A DNA stretch of 64,000 nt from Nocardia vulneris (GCF_001613425.1 NZ_BDCI01000042.1:62001-126000); one strand, 5' to 3'; counted from the first letter of the stretch, positions 8,058 to 17,814 are shown. Numbers and translations are program-made. Notes: generated by a model from the letters alone, not told the origin.

Positions 8058-9923
8058 GTGGCCCAGGTCGAAGAGGCGATCGACAGGACAATCGAACCGG
8101 GCGTCGTGTCCAGGATCGTCAGCGACGTCTACCAGCTGTGCCGCTCCGACGAATCCGGCGCGCTGGCCAACTACATTCCCGAACTGGCTGCGGTGCAGCC
8201 GGATTCGTTCGCGCTGTGCCTGGCCACCGCGGACGGGCGGATATACGGCACCGGAGAGATGGAGACTTCGTTCACCATTCAGTCGATCTCCAAACCGTTC
8301 ACCTACGCGCTCGCGCTGGCCGATCGCGGCACCGACGCGGTGGACGAGCGCATCGACGTGGAACCCTCCGGCGAGGCGTTCAACGAGATCAGTCTGGATC
8401 CGGTGACCGAGCGGCCGCGCAATCCGATGATCAACGCGGGCGCCATCACCGCCGCGTCACTGATCACCGGTCACGACGCCGCTGAGCGTTTCGAGCGCAT
8501 CCGCGCCTGCTATTCGCGTTTCGCGGGCCGCGAACTGCGCATGAACGAGGCGGTGTACGCCTCCGAGGCGCGCACCGGATTCCGCAATCGCGCGATCGGC
8601 TACATGCTGCGCTCGTTCGGCATCATCGATTCCGACCCGGACGAGGCGGTCGACCGCTACTTCCGGCAGTGCTCGATCGACGTGACCTGCCGCGATCTCG
8701 CGCTGATGGCGGCGACGCTGGCGAACAACGGACGCAACCCCGTCACCGGGGAGCGGGCGCTGACCACCGCGTTGACCGAGCGGGTGCTCAGCGTGATGAC
8801 CACGTGCGGCATGTACAACGCGGCGGGCGACTGGGTCAGCACCGTCGGATTGCCCGCGAAGAGCGGGGTCGGCGGCGGCATCGTCGCGGTGCTGCCCGGC
8901 CAGATCGGCATCGCCGTGTACTCGCCGCGCCTGGACCCGCACGGCAACAGTGTGCGTGGCGTCTCGGCGTGTCGCGAGCTGTCGCAGCGGTTGGAATTGC
9001 ACTTCCTGCACGTCACGCGGGCGGCGCGGACCGCGATCCGGGCCGGCTACTCGGTCGCCGAGGTGCCCTCGCGACTGCGTCGGACCACCGAGGAGATCGC
9101 GGTGCTCGCCGAGCACGGGCATCGCGCGCGCGTCTACGAATTGCACGGTGATCTGCTGTTCGCGGGCGCGGAGAGCGCGGTGCGCAGCATCGAGGAGCAG
9201 GCCGGCGACCTCGAGGCGCTCGTGGTCGACCTGCGCCGGGTGGGTGAGGTGAGCACGATCGCGGTGCGCATGCTCGACGATCTGCAGACCGAACTCGCCG
9301 CCGTCGGCGTGCGCGTCGCACTGGTGGATCCCGACGCCAAACTCGGGCACATGGTGTCCAGCCTGGACCCGGACGACCCGCGCGGCCGGGTGTTCATCGA
9401 CCGGGACACGGCCACCGAATGGTGCGAGGACATCGTGCTCGAGCGACATCGGCCCGCCGACGAGCCGGTGTGCACGTCGATCGCGATCGAGGAACATCCG
9501 GCGCTCATGTCGCTCGAGCAGGATGATCGGACGCGCCTGGCCAAGGAATTCGAAGTGCGCACGTTCGCGCGCGGCGAGGTGATCGCCGCCCGCGGGAGCG
9601 CCCGCTCCGGTCTGTATCTGATCCTGGAGGGCCGGGTCCGGATCACCTTCCTGGGCAGCGATTCTCGCACCCATCGGCTCGTCAGCCTGTCCGCGGGCAT
9701 GTCCTTCGGCGAGATTCCGATGCTGGTCGGCGCGGCGTTCGCGAACGAGGCCAGGGCCGAGGCGGGCGTGCGGGTGGCGGTGCTCAGTCCTGCGCGCTTC
9801 GATCAGCTCACCTCGCAGGCGCCGCAGTTGAAGCTCGCGCTGCTCGAGCGACTCGCCGCGGGCGCGTACGCGCAGATGGACGCGGCGGTGCGGGCGATCG
9901 CGGTGCGCGGCGGCGACTATTGA
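8058..9923 (+). CDS. glsA: Glutaminase A fused to STAS and cyclic-nucleotide-binding domains
   Basis: The 621-residue protein has three parts. Residues 1-305 are a serine-dependent glutaminase domain (glutamine to glutamate and ammonia) with the SxxK motif in SISK (S76, K79). Residues about 335-440 are a STAS domain of anti-sigma-antagonist type. Residues about 480-600 are a cNMP-binding beta-barrel with GLYLILEGRVRITF and GMSFGEIPML. Stand-alone bacterial glutaminases are about 310 residues, so the two C-terminal domains suggest control by a nucleotide or a partner protein. The start is GTG at 8058, divergent from dxs. Confidence 0.93.
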   Translation: MAQVEEAIDRTIEPGVVSRIVSDVYQLCRSDESGALANYIPELAAVQPDSFALCLATADGRIYGTGEMETSFTIQSISKPFTYALALADRGTDAVDERIDVEPSGEAFNEISLDPVTERPRNPMINAGAITAASLITGHDAAERFERIRACYSRFAGRELRMNEAVYASEARTGFRNRAIGYMLRSFGIIDSDPDEAVDRYFRQCSIDVTCRDLALMAATLANNGRNPVTGERALTTALTERVLSVMTTCGMYNAAGDWVSTVGLPAKSGVGGGIVAVLPGQIGIAVYSPRLDPHGNSVRGVSACRELSQRLELHFLHVTRAARTAIRAGYSVAEVPSRLRRTTEEIAVLAEHGHRARVYELHGDLLFAGAESAVRSIEEQAGDLEALVVDLRRVGEVSTIAVRMLDDLQTELAAVGVRVALVDPDAKLGHMVSSLDPDDPRGRVFIDRDTATEWCEDIVLERHRPADEPVCTSIAIEEHPALMSLEQDDRTRLAKEFEVRTFARGEVIAARGSARSGLYLILEGRVRITFLGSDSRTHRLVSLSAGMSFGEIPMLVGAAFANEARAEAGVRVAVLSPARFDQLTSQAPQLKLALLERLAAGAYAQMDAAVRAIAVRGGDY

Positions 9924-10055
9924 GCGGTGCCTGTCGCGGGGGTGCCCTCCTGCGGCGAGGAGGTGACAAGCAGTTCCGCGCGGCGGGGACGATTACGCGC
10001 CGCCGACCGTTGAGCAGACCGGAGCCCGAACCATCGACCGACCGAGGAGCGTGCA

Positions 10056-10736
10056 GTGAGCAAGAAGTCCGATTCCCGCAAGGCGGGCACCGTCACCCTG
10101 TTCGGTCAGGGCACCGCCCGCGCGACACCCGACCTGATGCGCGTCACGATCTCCATCGAATGCCGGGCGAACAAGGTCGCGCTGGCCTACAGCCGGGCCG
10201 GTGAGCGGATCGCCGCGGTCAGCGCCTCGCTGCGCTCCGACGGGGTCGCCGGCACCGATATCGCGACCAGCGGCCTGTCGGTCCACACCGAGACGGTGTG
10301 GACCGAGGGCGAAGGCAATCGGATCACCGGATACCTCGCGAGCACGTCGCTGACCGTGGCGCTGCGCGAGATCGGGGACGACGCCGATCCGGGTCCGGCG
10401 GTGATCATCGCCAACGCCGTCGACGCCGGCGGTGACGACGTTCGCCTCGGCGGGCTCAATCTCACCTTCGCCGACCAGGAGTCGCTGCTCGTGCAGGCGC
10501 GCGACGCCGCGTGGGAGAACGCGGTGGCCAAGGCGCAGCAGTACGCCGAACGGGCCGGACGTTCGCTCGGCACGGTCCTCGAGATCACCGAGAACACCTC
10601 TGCCGCACCGCCTTCGGCCCCCCGCCTGAAAGCGATGTCGGTGGCGATGGACGCCTACGGCGCGGCACCGGTGCCGGTGGAACTCGGGGAGAGCGAGATC
10701 TCCGCGGGAATCCGCGTCACCTGGCAGCTGGACTAG
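10056..10736 (+). CDS. SIMPL domain protein (DUF541)
   Basis: The 226-residue protein is a SIMPL/DUF541 family member, showing GQGTARATPDLMRVTISIE at the N-terminus and the paired ADQESLLVQARDAAWENAVAKAQQYAERAG helix typical of the family. The family forms oligomeric rings and its function is poorly defined. There is no clear signal peptide, although many family members are exported, so a cytosolic location is only provisional. The gene converges with the small DUF1330 gene, 30 bp away. Confidence 0.88.
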   Translation: MSKKSDSRKAGTVTLFGQGTARATPDLMRVTISIECRANKVALAYSRAGERIAAVSASLRSDGVAGTDIATSGLSVHTETVWTEGEGNRITGYLASTSLTVALREIGDDADPGPAVIIANAVDAGGDDVRLGGLNLTFADQESLLVQARDAAWENAVAKAQQYAERAGRSLGTVLEITENTSAAPPSAPRLKAMSVAMDAYGAAPVPVELGESEISAGIRVTWQLD

Positions 10737-10766
10737 CTCGTCGCTCACCGATTGTGGCGCAATGAC

Positions 10767-11069
10767 TTACCCGGCCGGCCGGCCGAAACCTTGAACCAGG
10801 AAGATCACCGAATCGGTACCCGCCCGCCGATCCTCGGCGATCTCCAGGTACTCCGGTGATTCCGACCAGGCGCGGAAGGCCGGCTCGTCCGGGAACGACA
10901 ACAGCACCACTTTCTCCCGGTCCGACGTGCCTTCGACCACCTGCGGCGCCTCGTCGGCCGCGAGCAGCGTGCCGGAATGGCGGGCGAAGACCTCGAGAAA
11001 ACGCGCCTGGTAGCGGTCGTAGGCGGCACGGTCGGTGAATTTCATCTGCGCGATCACATAGACGGTCAT
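10767..11069 (-). CDS. DUF1330 domain-containing protein
   Basis: The 100-residue dimeric alpha/beta-barrel protein of the DUF1330 family contains TVYVIAQMKFTDRAAYDRY, a central SGTLLAADEAPQVVEG and a C-terminal SVIFLVQGF strand. The start at 11069 (ATG, MTVYVIAQ) fits the family N-terminus; upstream in-frame residues are Arg/Pro-rich and not family-like. The biochemical role is unknown. It is divergent from the CPBP protease gene. Confidence 0.85.
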   Translation of the reverse strand: MTVYVIAQMKFTDRAAYDRYQARFLEVFARHSGTLLAADEAPQVVEGTSDREKVVLLSFPDEPAFRAWSESPEYLEIAEDRRAGTDSVIFLVQGFGRPAG

Positions 11070-11220
11070 GTCCGCGACTCTAGGGCCCGCGCGCCGCGGC
11101 GGGTACCGGACTCGATCTTGCGACGCGTTGCGCCCGAGGGGATTTCGGCCGCGAGGGAACCGAGCCGAGGAACCGTGCGTCGAAGTAGGTAAGACAGCAC
11201 GACTCTGGCGAGGATGTCGG

Positions 11221-12099
11221 ATGATCGCTCGGCGCACTGATTTCGTTCTGTTCCTCCTCGTGGCCTATGGCGCCGCGTGGGTGGTTGCCGCCGGTCCATG
11301 GATCGACGGTGCGGGTTTACGGTCCGGACTGTGGTTGCACACCGGAGCCGCGGTGATGATGCTGACGCCTGCGCTGGGCGTGCTCGCGGTGTGGCGGTAC
11401 CGGCGGCTCGGCTGGGCGGAGTTGGTGAGCCAGAACGGGTTACGGCTGGGCACCCGGCCGCGGCATACGGTGCGGGTCGCGGCGCTCGCCTGGTTCGGGG
11501 CACCACTGTTCCTGTGGGTGGCGTTCGGGTTGAGCGCGCTGTCCGGGCTGTACGTGTTCGAGTTCGGCTCGGCGCACACCGTCGCCGCGGTGCTCGCCGA
11601 GACCCTGACTGTAACCACGCTCAGCACACTGCCTTTCGCGCTCGGCGAGGAAATCGGCTGGCGCGGCTGGTTACTGCCGCAGCTCACGCGACGGCTCGGT
11701 ATCGCCGCCGGACTCGTCGCCACCGGCGTCATCTGGGCGCTCTGGCATGCGCCGTTGACCCTGCTCGGCTACAACTATCCGAACCTCGGCGCGTGGGCAG
11801 CCCTCGCCTTCATCGGCTTCTGCGTACCGTTCGGTGCGATCCTGGGCTGGTTACGGCTGCACACCGGCAGCATCTGGCCCTGTGCCGTCGCCCACGCCGC
11901 ACTCAACGCAGGCGCAGTCCTGTTCAGCCTGGTCAGTTCCCCTGAGCACGAATCGAACCCGCTACTCGCCGGCTACGGCTTCGTCGGCTGGGGCGTCCTC
12001 ACCGTCACCGCGCTGACCCTCTTCGCCTGGTTCCCGATCCGACCCCGCGTATCCCGCGCACACCCCTACCCACCCCACCCGCAACCCTCCCTCGGCTGA
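11221..12099 (+). CDS. CPBP family intramembrane glutamic endopeptidase
   Basis: The 292-residue polytopic membrane protein has about eight hydrophobic segments. It carries the three CAAX protease / bacteriocin-processing (CPBP) motifs: EEIGWRGWLLPQL with the EExxxR signature, WHAPLTLLGYN, and a HAALNAG motif near the C-terminus. These residues form the Glu/His active site in the family. The substrate is unknown. The C-terminal tail is Pro-rich. ATG 11221 (MIARRTDFVLFLL) begins directly before the first membrane segment. Confidence 0.88.
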   Translation: MIARRTDFVLFLLVAYGAAWVVAAGPWIDGAGLRSGLWLHTGAAVMMLTPALGVLAVWRYRRLGWAELVSQNGLRLGTRPRHTVRVAALAWFGAPLFLWVAFGLSALSGLYVFEFGSAHTVAAVLAETLTVTTLSTLPFALGEEIGWRGWLLPQLTRRLGIAAGLVATGVIWALWHAPLTLLGYNYPNLGAWAALAFIGFCVPFGAILGWLRLHTGSIWPCAVAHAALNAGAVLFSLVSSPEHESNPLLAGYGFVGWGVLTVTALTLFAWFPIRPRVSRAHPYPPHPQPSLG

Positions 12100-12169
12100 T
12101 AGAGGGGCATGCGGGGCGGCAGTTACAGTAGAACCTGTTTCAGTTTGCCGCCGGGGTCAAGGAGACCGT

Positions 12170-12973
12170 ATGTCGTTCGTGCTCGTCGATACGCCGCGGC
12201 CGCACGTTGCCGTCGTCACGCTCAACCGGCCGGATCGGATGAACGCGATGGCGTTCGACGTGATGATTCCGTTGCGCGAGGCGCTGGCGGAGGTCAGCGC
12301 CGACAACGACATTCGGGTGGTGGTGTTGACCGGTGCGGGGCAAGGGTTTTGTTCCGGGGCCGACCTGCAGAGCGCGGGCACAGTGCCGAATGTCGACGGG
12401 CTCACCGTCACCAGCGTCGCGCGCCGTTCGATGGATCTGCTCAACGATGTGATGATCACTCTGCGCCGCATGCACCAGCCGGTGATCGGCGCGATCAACG
12501 GGGCCGCGATCGGCGGCGGATTCTGCCTCAGCGTCGCCACCGACATCCGAATCGCCGCACCGGCCGCCTACTTTCGCGCCGCGGGCATCAACAACGGCCT
12601 GACCTCGACCGAACTCGGCATCAGCTATCTGCTGCCGCGCGCCATCGGCGCGTCGCGGGCCTTCGAGATCATGCTGTCCGGCCGCGACGTCGACGCCGCC
12701 GAAGCCGAACGCATCGGCCTCGTCTCCCGCACCGTCCCGGCCGCCGAATTGCTCGACACCTGCTACGACCTGGCCGAACGCATCATCGGTTTCAGCCGCG
12801 TCGGCACCGAACTCACCAAACGCATGCTGTGGAGCGGCATGGAGGCAGGCAGCTTCGAATCCCATATGCAACACGAAGGCCTGGCCCAGCTCTACGTCCG
12901 CCTGACCACCGGCAACTTCGACGAAGCGATCCGCGCCCGCCGCGACCGCCGCCCACCCACCTACACCGACTGA
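12170..12973 (+). CDS. Enoyl-CoA hydratase/isomerase family protein
   Basis: The 267-residue crotonase-fold enzyme starts with VAVVTLNRPDRMNAMAF. It contains the oxyanion-hole region VVVLTGAGQGFCSGADLQSA and the second backbone segment INGAAIGGGFCLSVATDIRIA. The family hydrates or isomerises acyl-CoA thioesters; the exact substrate cannot be told. The ribosome-binding site AAGGAGA is well placed before ATG 12170. The gene stands alone and converges on the methyltransferase gene across a repeat-filled gap. Confidence 0.9.
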   Translation: MSFVLVDTPRPHVAVVTLNRPDRMNAMAFDVMIPLREALAEVSADNDIRVVVLTGAGQGFCSGADLQSAGTVPNVDGLTVTSVARRSMDLLNDVMITLRRMHQPVIGAINGAAIGGGFCLSVATDIRIAAPAAYFRAAGINNGLTSTELGISYLLPRAIGASRAFEIMLSGRDVDAAEAERIGLVSRTVPAAELLDTCYDLAERIIGFSRVGTELTKRMLWSGMEAGSFESHMQHEGLAQLYVRLTTGNFDEAIRARRDRRPPTYTD

Positions 12974-13089
12974 ATCGGCAGCGCCGGTCGAATCAGCCCG
13001 CACAACGCCACTCTGCGGCGCAGTGCCGCCGCCGACGCTATGGGGCCGCAATGCTCACCGCACAGATACGACCGGCGAACACACCGCGC

Positions 13090-13320
13090 ACCCCGCGCTA
13101 TGTATCCATCCCGCACCCATAAGCGCCTCAGCGACCGATCCCGCCCACACCCGCCCGGGAGGACGCACCCGCGCCGCACGACCGGCCCCGCCCGCACTCA
13201 CCCCAGGCCGACACACCCACGCCACACGACCCATCCCGCCCACACTCCCCCAGGCCGACACATCCGCGCCGCACGACCGGCCCCGCCCACACTCCCCAGG
13301 CCGACACACCCGCGTCGCAT
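13090..13320. repeat. Degenerate tandem array, unit about 55-60 bp
   Basis: About four imperfect copies of a unit containing CCGCCCACAC, CCCAGGCCGACACACC and CGCCGCACGACC follow one another between converging genes. The unit is low in complexity and C-rich on this strand. No gene is supported here despite open frames on both strands. Confidence 0.75.
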
Positions 13321-13330
13321 GGGTTCGGCG

Positions 13331-13411
13331 TTGGTCAACTGATCACCAGGTGATGGTGGCGGCAACGGCCGAGAGCCCACCGCCACCATTACCTGGTGAT
13401 CACCTGTCCAG
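13331..13411. repeat. Dispersed palindromic element, family B copy 1
   Basis: An 81-bp imperfect inverted repeat starts TTGGTCAACTGATCACCAGG and ends CCTGGTGATCACCTGTCC around a core containing CAACGGCCGAGAG. Related copies are at 22381, 48348 and 52381. It lies in a convergent gap, upstream in coordinate of the methyltransferase stop codon. Confidence 0.85.
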
Positions 13412-13476
13412 GATCCCGCCGCCCAGGATTCACTCGACGCCACATCCGCGCCGAATGGTGGCCCGGCCTTCTGGTG

Positions 13477-15630
13477 TCAGGGGCGGTCGAGGAGGGCTAC
13501 GCATTCGACGTGGTGGGTGCCGGGGAAGGCGTCGAAGGCACGCAGGTCGGCGAGGCGATAGCCTGCGGCTTGGTAGAGGCCGAGGTCGCGGGCGAAAGAG
13601 GCGGGGTCGCAACCGATGTGGACGATGCGGGTGGGGGCGGTGGTGGTCAAAGCGCGGATGACCTCCTTGCCCGCGCCCGCGCGCGGCGGGTCCAGGACGA
13701 CGACGTCGGGGGCCGCGGCGTCGATGCGGTCGGCAACCCAACGTTCTACCCGCTGGGCGTGCTGCTCCAGCCAGGTCAGGTCGCGCAGCGCCGCTTTACC
13801 CGCGGCGACGGCAGGCCGGGCCGATTCGACGGCGAACACCGCACCGGTCAGACCGGCCTGGTCGGCCAGCCGGGCCGCGAAAACCCCCGCGCCGCTGTAC
13901 AAATCCCAGGCCAGACCGCCCGGCAGTAGCCCGGACCACTCCGCCACCAGATCCGAATAGCATTGCGCCGCACCGTGATGCGCCTGCCAGAAACCGGTCG
14001 CGGCGACCTCCCAGCGCCGCCCGGACACATATTCGACCGCCCGCCCGCTTCCGGCGACCACCCATTCGTCCCGCGCCGCATGCGTGGCCGCGCGCCGCGC
14101 CGACGCACTGCGCCGCTCCTGCGCCTGCGGACCCTCCAACCGTCCGTCGGCCGCATACCGCACCTCGTCCCGAGGCTCCCCCGCCTCCGCCCGCAACGAC
14201 TCCGGACGCCGATTCCCACGACCATCGCCCCCATGCCGCACCCCACCGATCGCCCCGGGCCGCCGCCTACCCCGCGCACCACCCGGACCGGCCCCCGCCC
14301 GCCCACGACGAGCATCATCCCCCGACTCCGCACCGGACCCGCGGCCCGCACCAGGCCGCCCGCCTACATCGTCACGAGAACCCTTGCCCCCGAATGCATC
14401 ACCATGCTCGGCACCAGACTGATCACCGTAATCATCCGCGCGTCCACCACCGGACCTCCCGCCGCCCGCACCGGACCGCCTATCCGAGCCACCACGAGAA
14501 CCGGCGCCCCCGAACGCATCACCACGCCCGGCGCCGGACTGATCCCCGAAATCCCGACTGCCCCCGGACGTGCCGCCCTCACCCGGACCGGACTGCCCGG
14601 CCCAGCCATCGCGAGAACCCTTGCCCCCGAACGCATCACCACGTCCGGCGCCGGACTGATCCCCGAAATCCCGACTGCCGCCGGACGTGCCGCCCTCACC
14701 CGGACCGGACTGCCCGGCCCAGCCATCGCGAGAACCCTTGCCCCCGAACGCATTGCCACGTCCGATGCCGGGCCGATCCCCAGGGGTGCGATCGGACGCG
14801 CCCGCTCCGGATCGCCGGTCGCCGGTCGCGTTCCGACCATCGGACGCATCAGTACCGCGGTCGGACCGGCGGCGGGACTGCGCACCGGAACTGTCGCCCC
14901 GACCGGCGCCGGACGGACTGCCGGTGTCGTCCCATTCGGCGCTCGACTCGCGAGGGTCGGGGGTGGAGCGGCGGCCGCGGCGATCTCGTCCGCGGCGATC
15001 CTGGGATTCGGGTCGGCCGCGGTCGGCGGGGGCCAGTTCGACGATGTGGCGGACGCCGTCGCCGTCGACGGCGACCACCAGGTCGGCGCCCGGGGTCCAC
15101 AGGCGGTCGGCGACACCGTCGAGGGCGCCGGAAACCGGTTGCGGGCAGCGGAGATCGGGGATGACCTCGGTGCTGCGGTAGCGGTGCACGCCGGCCCGGC
15201 CGGACGCGTCGACCGCGAGGCGGATGCGGGTGCGCCAGCCGCTGGTGACGTCGCCCGCGCCGGTGATCGGTTCGACGACGACCTCCCGTTCGATCCCCGC
15301 GAGCCTGCGCAACTGCTCGGCGACGACCGAAGCTTTCAGCGCCCGCTGCGCTTTCGGTGTCGCAAACGAGAAATCGCAGCAACCTGCGCCACCCGGCCCG
15401 GAGACCGGGCAGCTGGCGGGCACGCGATCCGGCGACGCCTCCCGGATCTCGATGGCGTCGGCGCGACAGAACGATCCGCCGCGGTCCTCGGTGACGCGCA
15501 CCCGCACCAGTTCGCCGGGCAGCCCGTGCCGGACGAACACGACCCGCCCCTCGTGCCGCGCCACACAGAATCCGCCGTGCCCAGGCGGCCCGAGCCGCAC
15601 CTCGAATGTGCTGCCCTGCCAATCACTCAT
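13477..15630 (-). CDS. TRAM-domain class I RNA methyltransferase (TrmA/RlmD-like) with large repeat insertion
   Basis: The 717-residue protein has an N-terminal TRAM domain (1-65), a Cys cluster CPVSGPGGAGCC (74-85) resembling the Fe-S region of the TrmA family, and a C-terminal SAM methyltransferase (515-717). The latter has DLYSGAGVF (576-584), DPPRAG (647-652) and the catalytic Cys in HIGCDPASF (C674). These enzymes make m5U in tRNA or rRNA. The Rv2689c relative is about 405 residues. The excess is one Gly/Arg/Ser/Asp-rich insertion (about 203-500), mostly tandem repeats. The family position next to the APC transporter is kept. Confidence 0.9.
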   Translation of the reverse strand: MSDWQGSTFEVRLGPPGHGGFCVARHEGRVVFVRHGLPGELVRVRVTEDRGGSFCRADAIEIREASPDRVPASCPVSGPGGAGCCDFSFATPKAQRALKASVVAEQLRRLAGIEREVVVEPITGAGDVTSGWRTRIRLAVDASGRAGVHRYRSTEVIPDLRCPQPVSGALDGVADRLWTPGADLVVAVDGDGVRHIVELAPADRGRPESQDRRGRDRRGRRSTPDPRESSAEWDDTGSPSGAGRGDSSGAQSRRRSDRGTDASDGRNATGDRRSGAGASDRTPGDRPGIGRGNAFGGKGSRDGWAGQSGPGEGGTSGGSRDFGDQSGAGRGDAFGGKGSRDGWAGQSGPGEGGTSGGSRDFGDQSGAGRGDAFGGAGSRGGSDRRSGAGGGRSGGGRADDYGDQSGAEHGDAFGGKGSRDDVGGRPGAGRGSGAESGDDARRGRAGAGPGGARGRRRPGAIGGVRHGGDGRGNRRPESLRAEAGEPRDEVRYAADGRLEGPQAQERRSASARRAATHAARDEWVVAGSGRAVEYVSGRRWEVAATGFWQAHHGAAQCYSDLVAEWSGLLPGGLAWDLYSGAGVFAARLADQAGLTGAVFAVESARPAVAAGKAALRDLTWLEQHAQRVERWVADRIDAAAPDVVVLDPPRAGAGKEVIRALTTTAPTRIVHIGCDPASFARDLGLYQAAGYRLADLRAFDAFPGTHHVECVALLDRP
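14530..14763 (-). repeat. Two near-identical 117-bp repeats inside the methyltransferase gene
   Basis: Residues 290-328 and 329-367 are near-perfect copies of a 39-residue unit (GDAFGGKGSRDGW, then AGQSGPGEGGTSGG, then SRDFGDQSGA). Degenerate third and fourth copies follow at 368-407 and 408-430. The copies are almost identical at DNA level, including silent positions, so the expansion is recent. The unit length is a multiple of three and keeps the frame open. Confidence 0.92.
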
Positions 15631-15813
15631 CCCGGCTTCCCCTCCGCACCGCGTCGCGCGACCACATCGCCTGTATCTCCTGCCGCTGTGTTTGCCGGAC
15701 CTGCGAGCATTCGGCAGCCGCGTCCCCCGTACCCGAGTCTCCGGTCACCGCCGTCCAGCGCCTCGCCCCGATCCATTGCCACGCCCGTGGACGGGTTGCG
15801 CGCTGACGCCCTC

Positions 15814-17814
15814 TCACGATCGATCGTCGTAACCGCGGCGGACCGCACCGGGCGCATTCACCACGCCGGGAGTGCGGGCACGGGTGGAGGAACTCAATTG
15901 CCAAGGGACACTGGTCACCATCACGCCGGGTTCGAAGAGCAGCCTGCCTTTGAGCCGCAGCGCGCTCTGGTTGTGCAGCACCTGTTCCCACCAGTGACCG
16001 ACGACGTATTCGGGGATGAACACGGTCACCACATCGCGCGGGGCATCCTTGCGGACCCGTTTCACGTAATCCAGGACGGGCTTGGTGATTTCGCGGTAGG
16101 GCGATTCGATCACCTTGAGCGGCACGGTGATATCGCTCTTCTCCCATTCGCGGACCAGCGACCTGGTGTCGGCGTCGTCGACGTTCACGGTGATCGCCTC
16201 GAGCGTATCGGGCCGGGTGGCGCGGGCATACGAGAGCGCGCGCCGGGTCGGCAGATGCAGCTTGGACACCAGCACGATCGAGTGCGAACGGCTGGGCAGC
16301 ACCGCGTCCCATTCCTGGGATTCCAGCTCGCGCGACACCGAATCATAGTGCTTGCGAATCATTTTCATCACGATGAAGATCGCGACCATGGTCGCGATGG
16401 CGATGTAGGCGCCGGCGAAGAACTTGGTGATGAGCACGATGATCAGCACCGTGCCGGTGGCACTGAGGCCGACCGCGTTGATCACGCGGGACCGTTTCAT
16501 CCGTGCGCGCTGCGCCGGGTCGGTCTCGGTGCGCAGCAGCCGGGTCCAGTGCCGCAGCATGCCGGTCTGGCTGAGCACGAACGAGACGAACACGCCGACG
16601 ATGTAGAGCTGGATGAGCTTGGTCACCTCGGCGCCGAACAGTACGACGAACGCGATCGCCGCGCCGGAGAGGAACAGGATGCCGTTGCTGAACGCCAGCC
16701 GGTCACCGCGGGTGTGCAGCTGCCGGGGCAGGTAACGGTCCTGCGCCAGAATCGATCCGAGCACCGGGAACCCGTTGAACGCGGTGTTCGCGGCGAGCAC
16801 GAGGATCAACGCGGTCACCGTGGTGATGAAGAAGAACCCGATCGGAAATCCGTGGAACACGGTTTCGGCGAGCTGCGCGATCAGCGTCTTCTGGTGGTAT
16901 CCGGCCGGCGCGCCGATCAGGTCGGACTCGTTGTGCGCGTACACGACCTTGATCTTCTGCGCCAGGATGATGATGCCCATCAGCAGCACGACCGCGATCG
17001 TGCCGAGCATCAGCAATGTGGTGGCGGCGTTGCGCGACTTCGGCTTCCGGAACGCGGGCACGCCGTTGCTGATCGCTTCCACACCGGTGAGCGCCGCACA
17101 CCCGGAGGAGAACGAGCGGGCGATCAAAAAGGCGAAGGCGAGTCCGTACAGATGCTCGTCCTCCGCCTTCAAGCCGAATCCCGCCGATTCGGCTTGTAGA
17201 TCGTCACCGAGCACGAAGATCCGGAACAGCCCCCAGCCGAGCATGACGAACATGCCGACGATGAAGGCGTAGGTCGGGATCGCGAACGCCGTGCCCGATT
17301 CCCGCACACCGCGCAGGTTGATCGCGGTGAGCACGGCGATGGCGACCACGGCGAACAGCACCTTGTGCGTGGCCACGAACGGGATCGCGGAGCCGATGTT
17401 GGAGGCAGCCGAAGAGATCGACACGGCCACGGTGAGCACATAGTCCACGAGTAGCGCGCTGCCGACGGTCAACCCGGCGGTCGGGCCGAGGTTGGTGGTC
17501 GCGACCTCGTAGTCGCCGCCACCGGACGGGTAGGCGTGCACGTTCTGTCGGTAGCTGGCCACCACCACGGCCATCACGAACGCGACGGCCAAACCGACCC
17601 AGGGGGCGTAGATGTAAGCGGAGATGCCCGCGGCGGAGAGCACCAGGAAGATTTCCTCCGGCGCGTAGGCCACCGAGGACATCGCATCGGAGGCGAACAC
17701 CGGGAGCGCGATGCGCTTCGGCAGCAGGGTATGGCCAAGCGAATCACTACGGAAAGGCCTGCCCAGCAGCACTCGTTTCGCTGCCGTCGTCAACTTGGAC
17801 ACTGGAGCGAGCAT
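15814..17814 (-). CDS. APC-superfamily transporter, KimA-like potassium importer
   Basis: The 666-residue protein has 12 probable membrane segments and a cytosolic C-terminal domain of about 180 residues. It resembles B. subtilis KimA (K+/H+ symporter, c-di-AMP inhibited) along its length, including SSVAYAPE, VDYVLTVAVSIS, SSGCAALTGVEAISN and the C-terminal HNQSALRL. Residues equivalent to the K+-site residues I recall for KimA (D36, Y43, D117, T121, S125, T230, E233) are all present as D43, Y50, D124, T128, S132, T243, E246. It is divergent from ceoB/ceoC, a potassium-uptake regulator pair. Often annotated only as an amino acid permease. Potassium specificity is inferred. Confidence 0.85.
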   Translation of the reverse strand: MLAPVSKLTTAAKRVLLGRPFRSDSLGHTLLPKRIALPVFASDAMSSVAYAPEEIFLVLSAAGISAYIYAPWVGLAVAFVMAVVVASYRQNVHAYPSGGGDYEVATTNLGPTAGLTVGSALLVDYVLTVAVSISSAASNIGSAIPFVATHKVLFAVVAIAVLTAINLRGVRESGTAFAIPTYAFIVGMFVMLGWGLFRIFVLGDDLQAESAGFGLKAEDEHLYGLAFAFLIARSFSSGCAALTGVEAISNGVPAFRKPKSRNAATTLLMLGTIAVVLLMGIIILAQKIKVVYAHNESDLIGAPAGYHQKTLIAQLAETVFHGFPIGFFFITTVTALILVLAANTAFNGFPVLGSILAQDRYLPRQLHTRGDRLAFSNGILFLSGAAIAFVVLFGAEVTKLIQLYIVGVFVSFVLSQTGMLRHWTRLLRTETDPAQRARMKRSRVINAVGLSATGTVLIIVLITKFFAGAYIAIATMVAIFIVMKMIRKHYDSVSRELESQEWDAVLPSRSHSIVLVSKLHLPTRRALSYARATRPDTLEAITVNVDDADTRSLVREWEKSDITVPLKVIESPYREITKPVLDYVKRVRKDAPRDVVTVFIPEYVVGHWWEQVLHNQSALRLKGRLLFEPGVMVTSVPWQLSSSTRARTPGVVNAPGAVRRGYDDRS

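Noticed and set aside
13963..17199. 1078-residue plus-strand open frame
   Set aside because: Antisense shadow of the methyltransferase and transporter genes, whose family motifs are on the minus strand.
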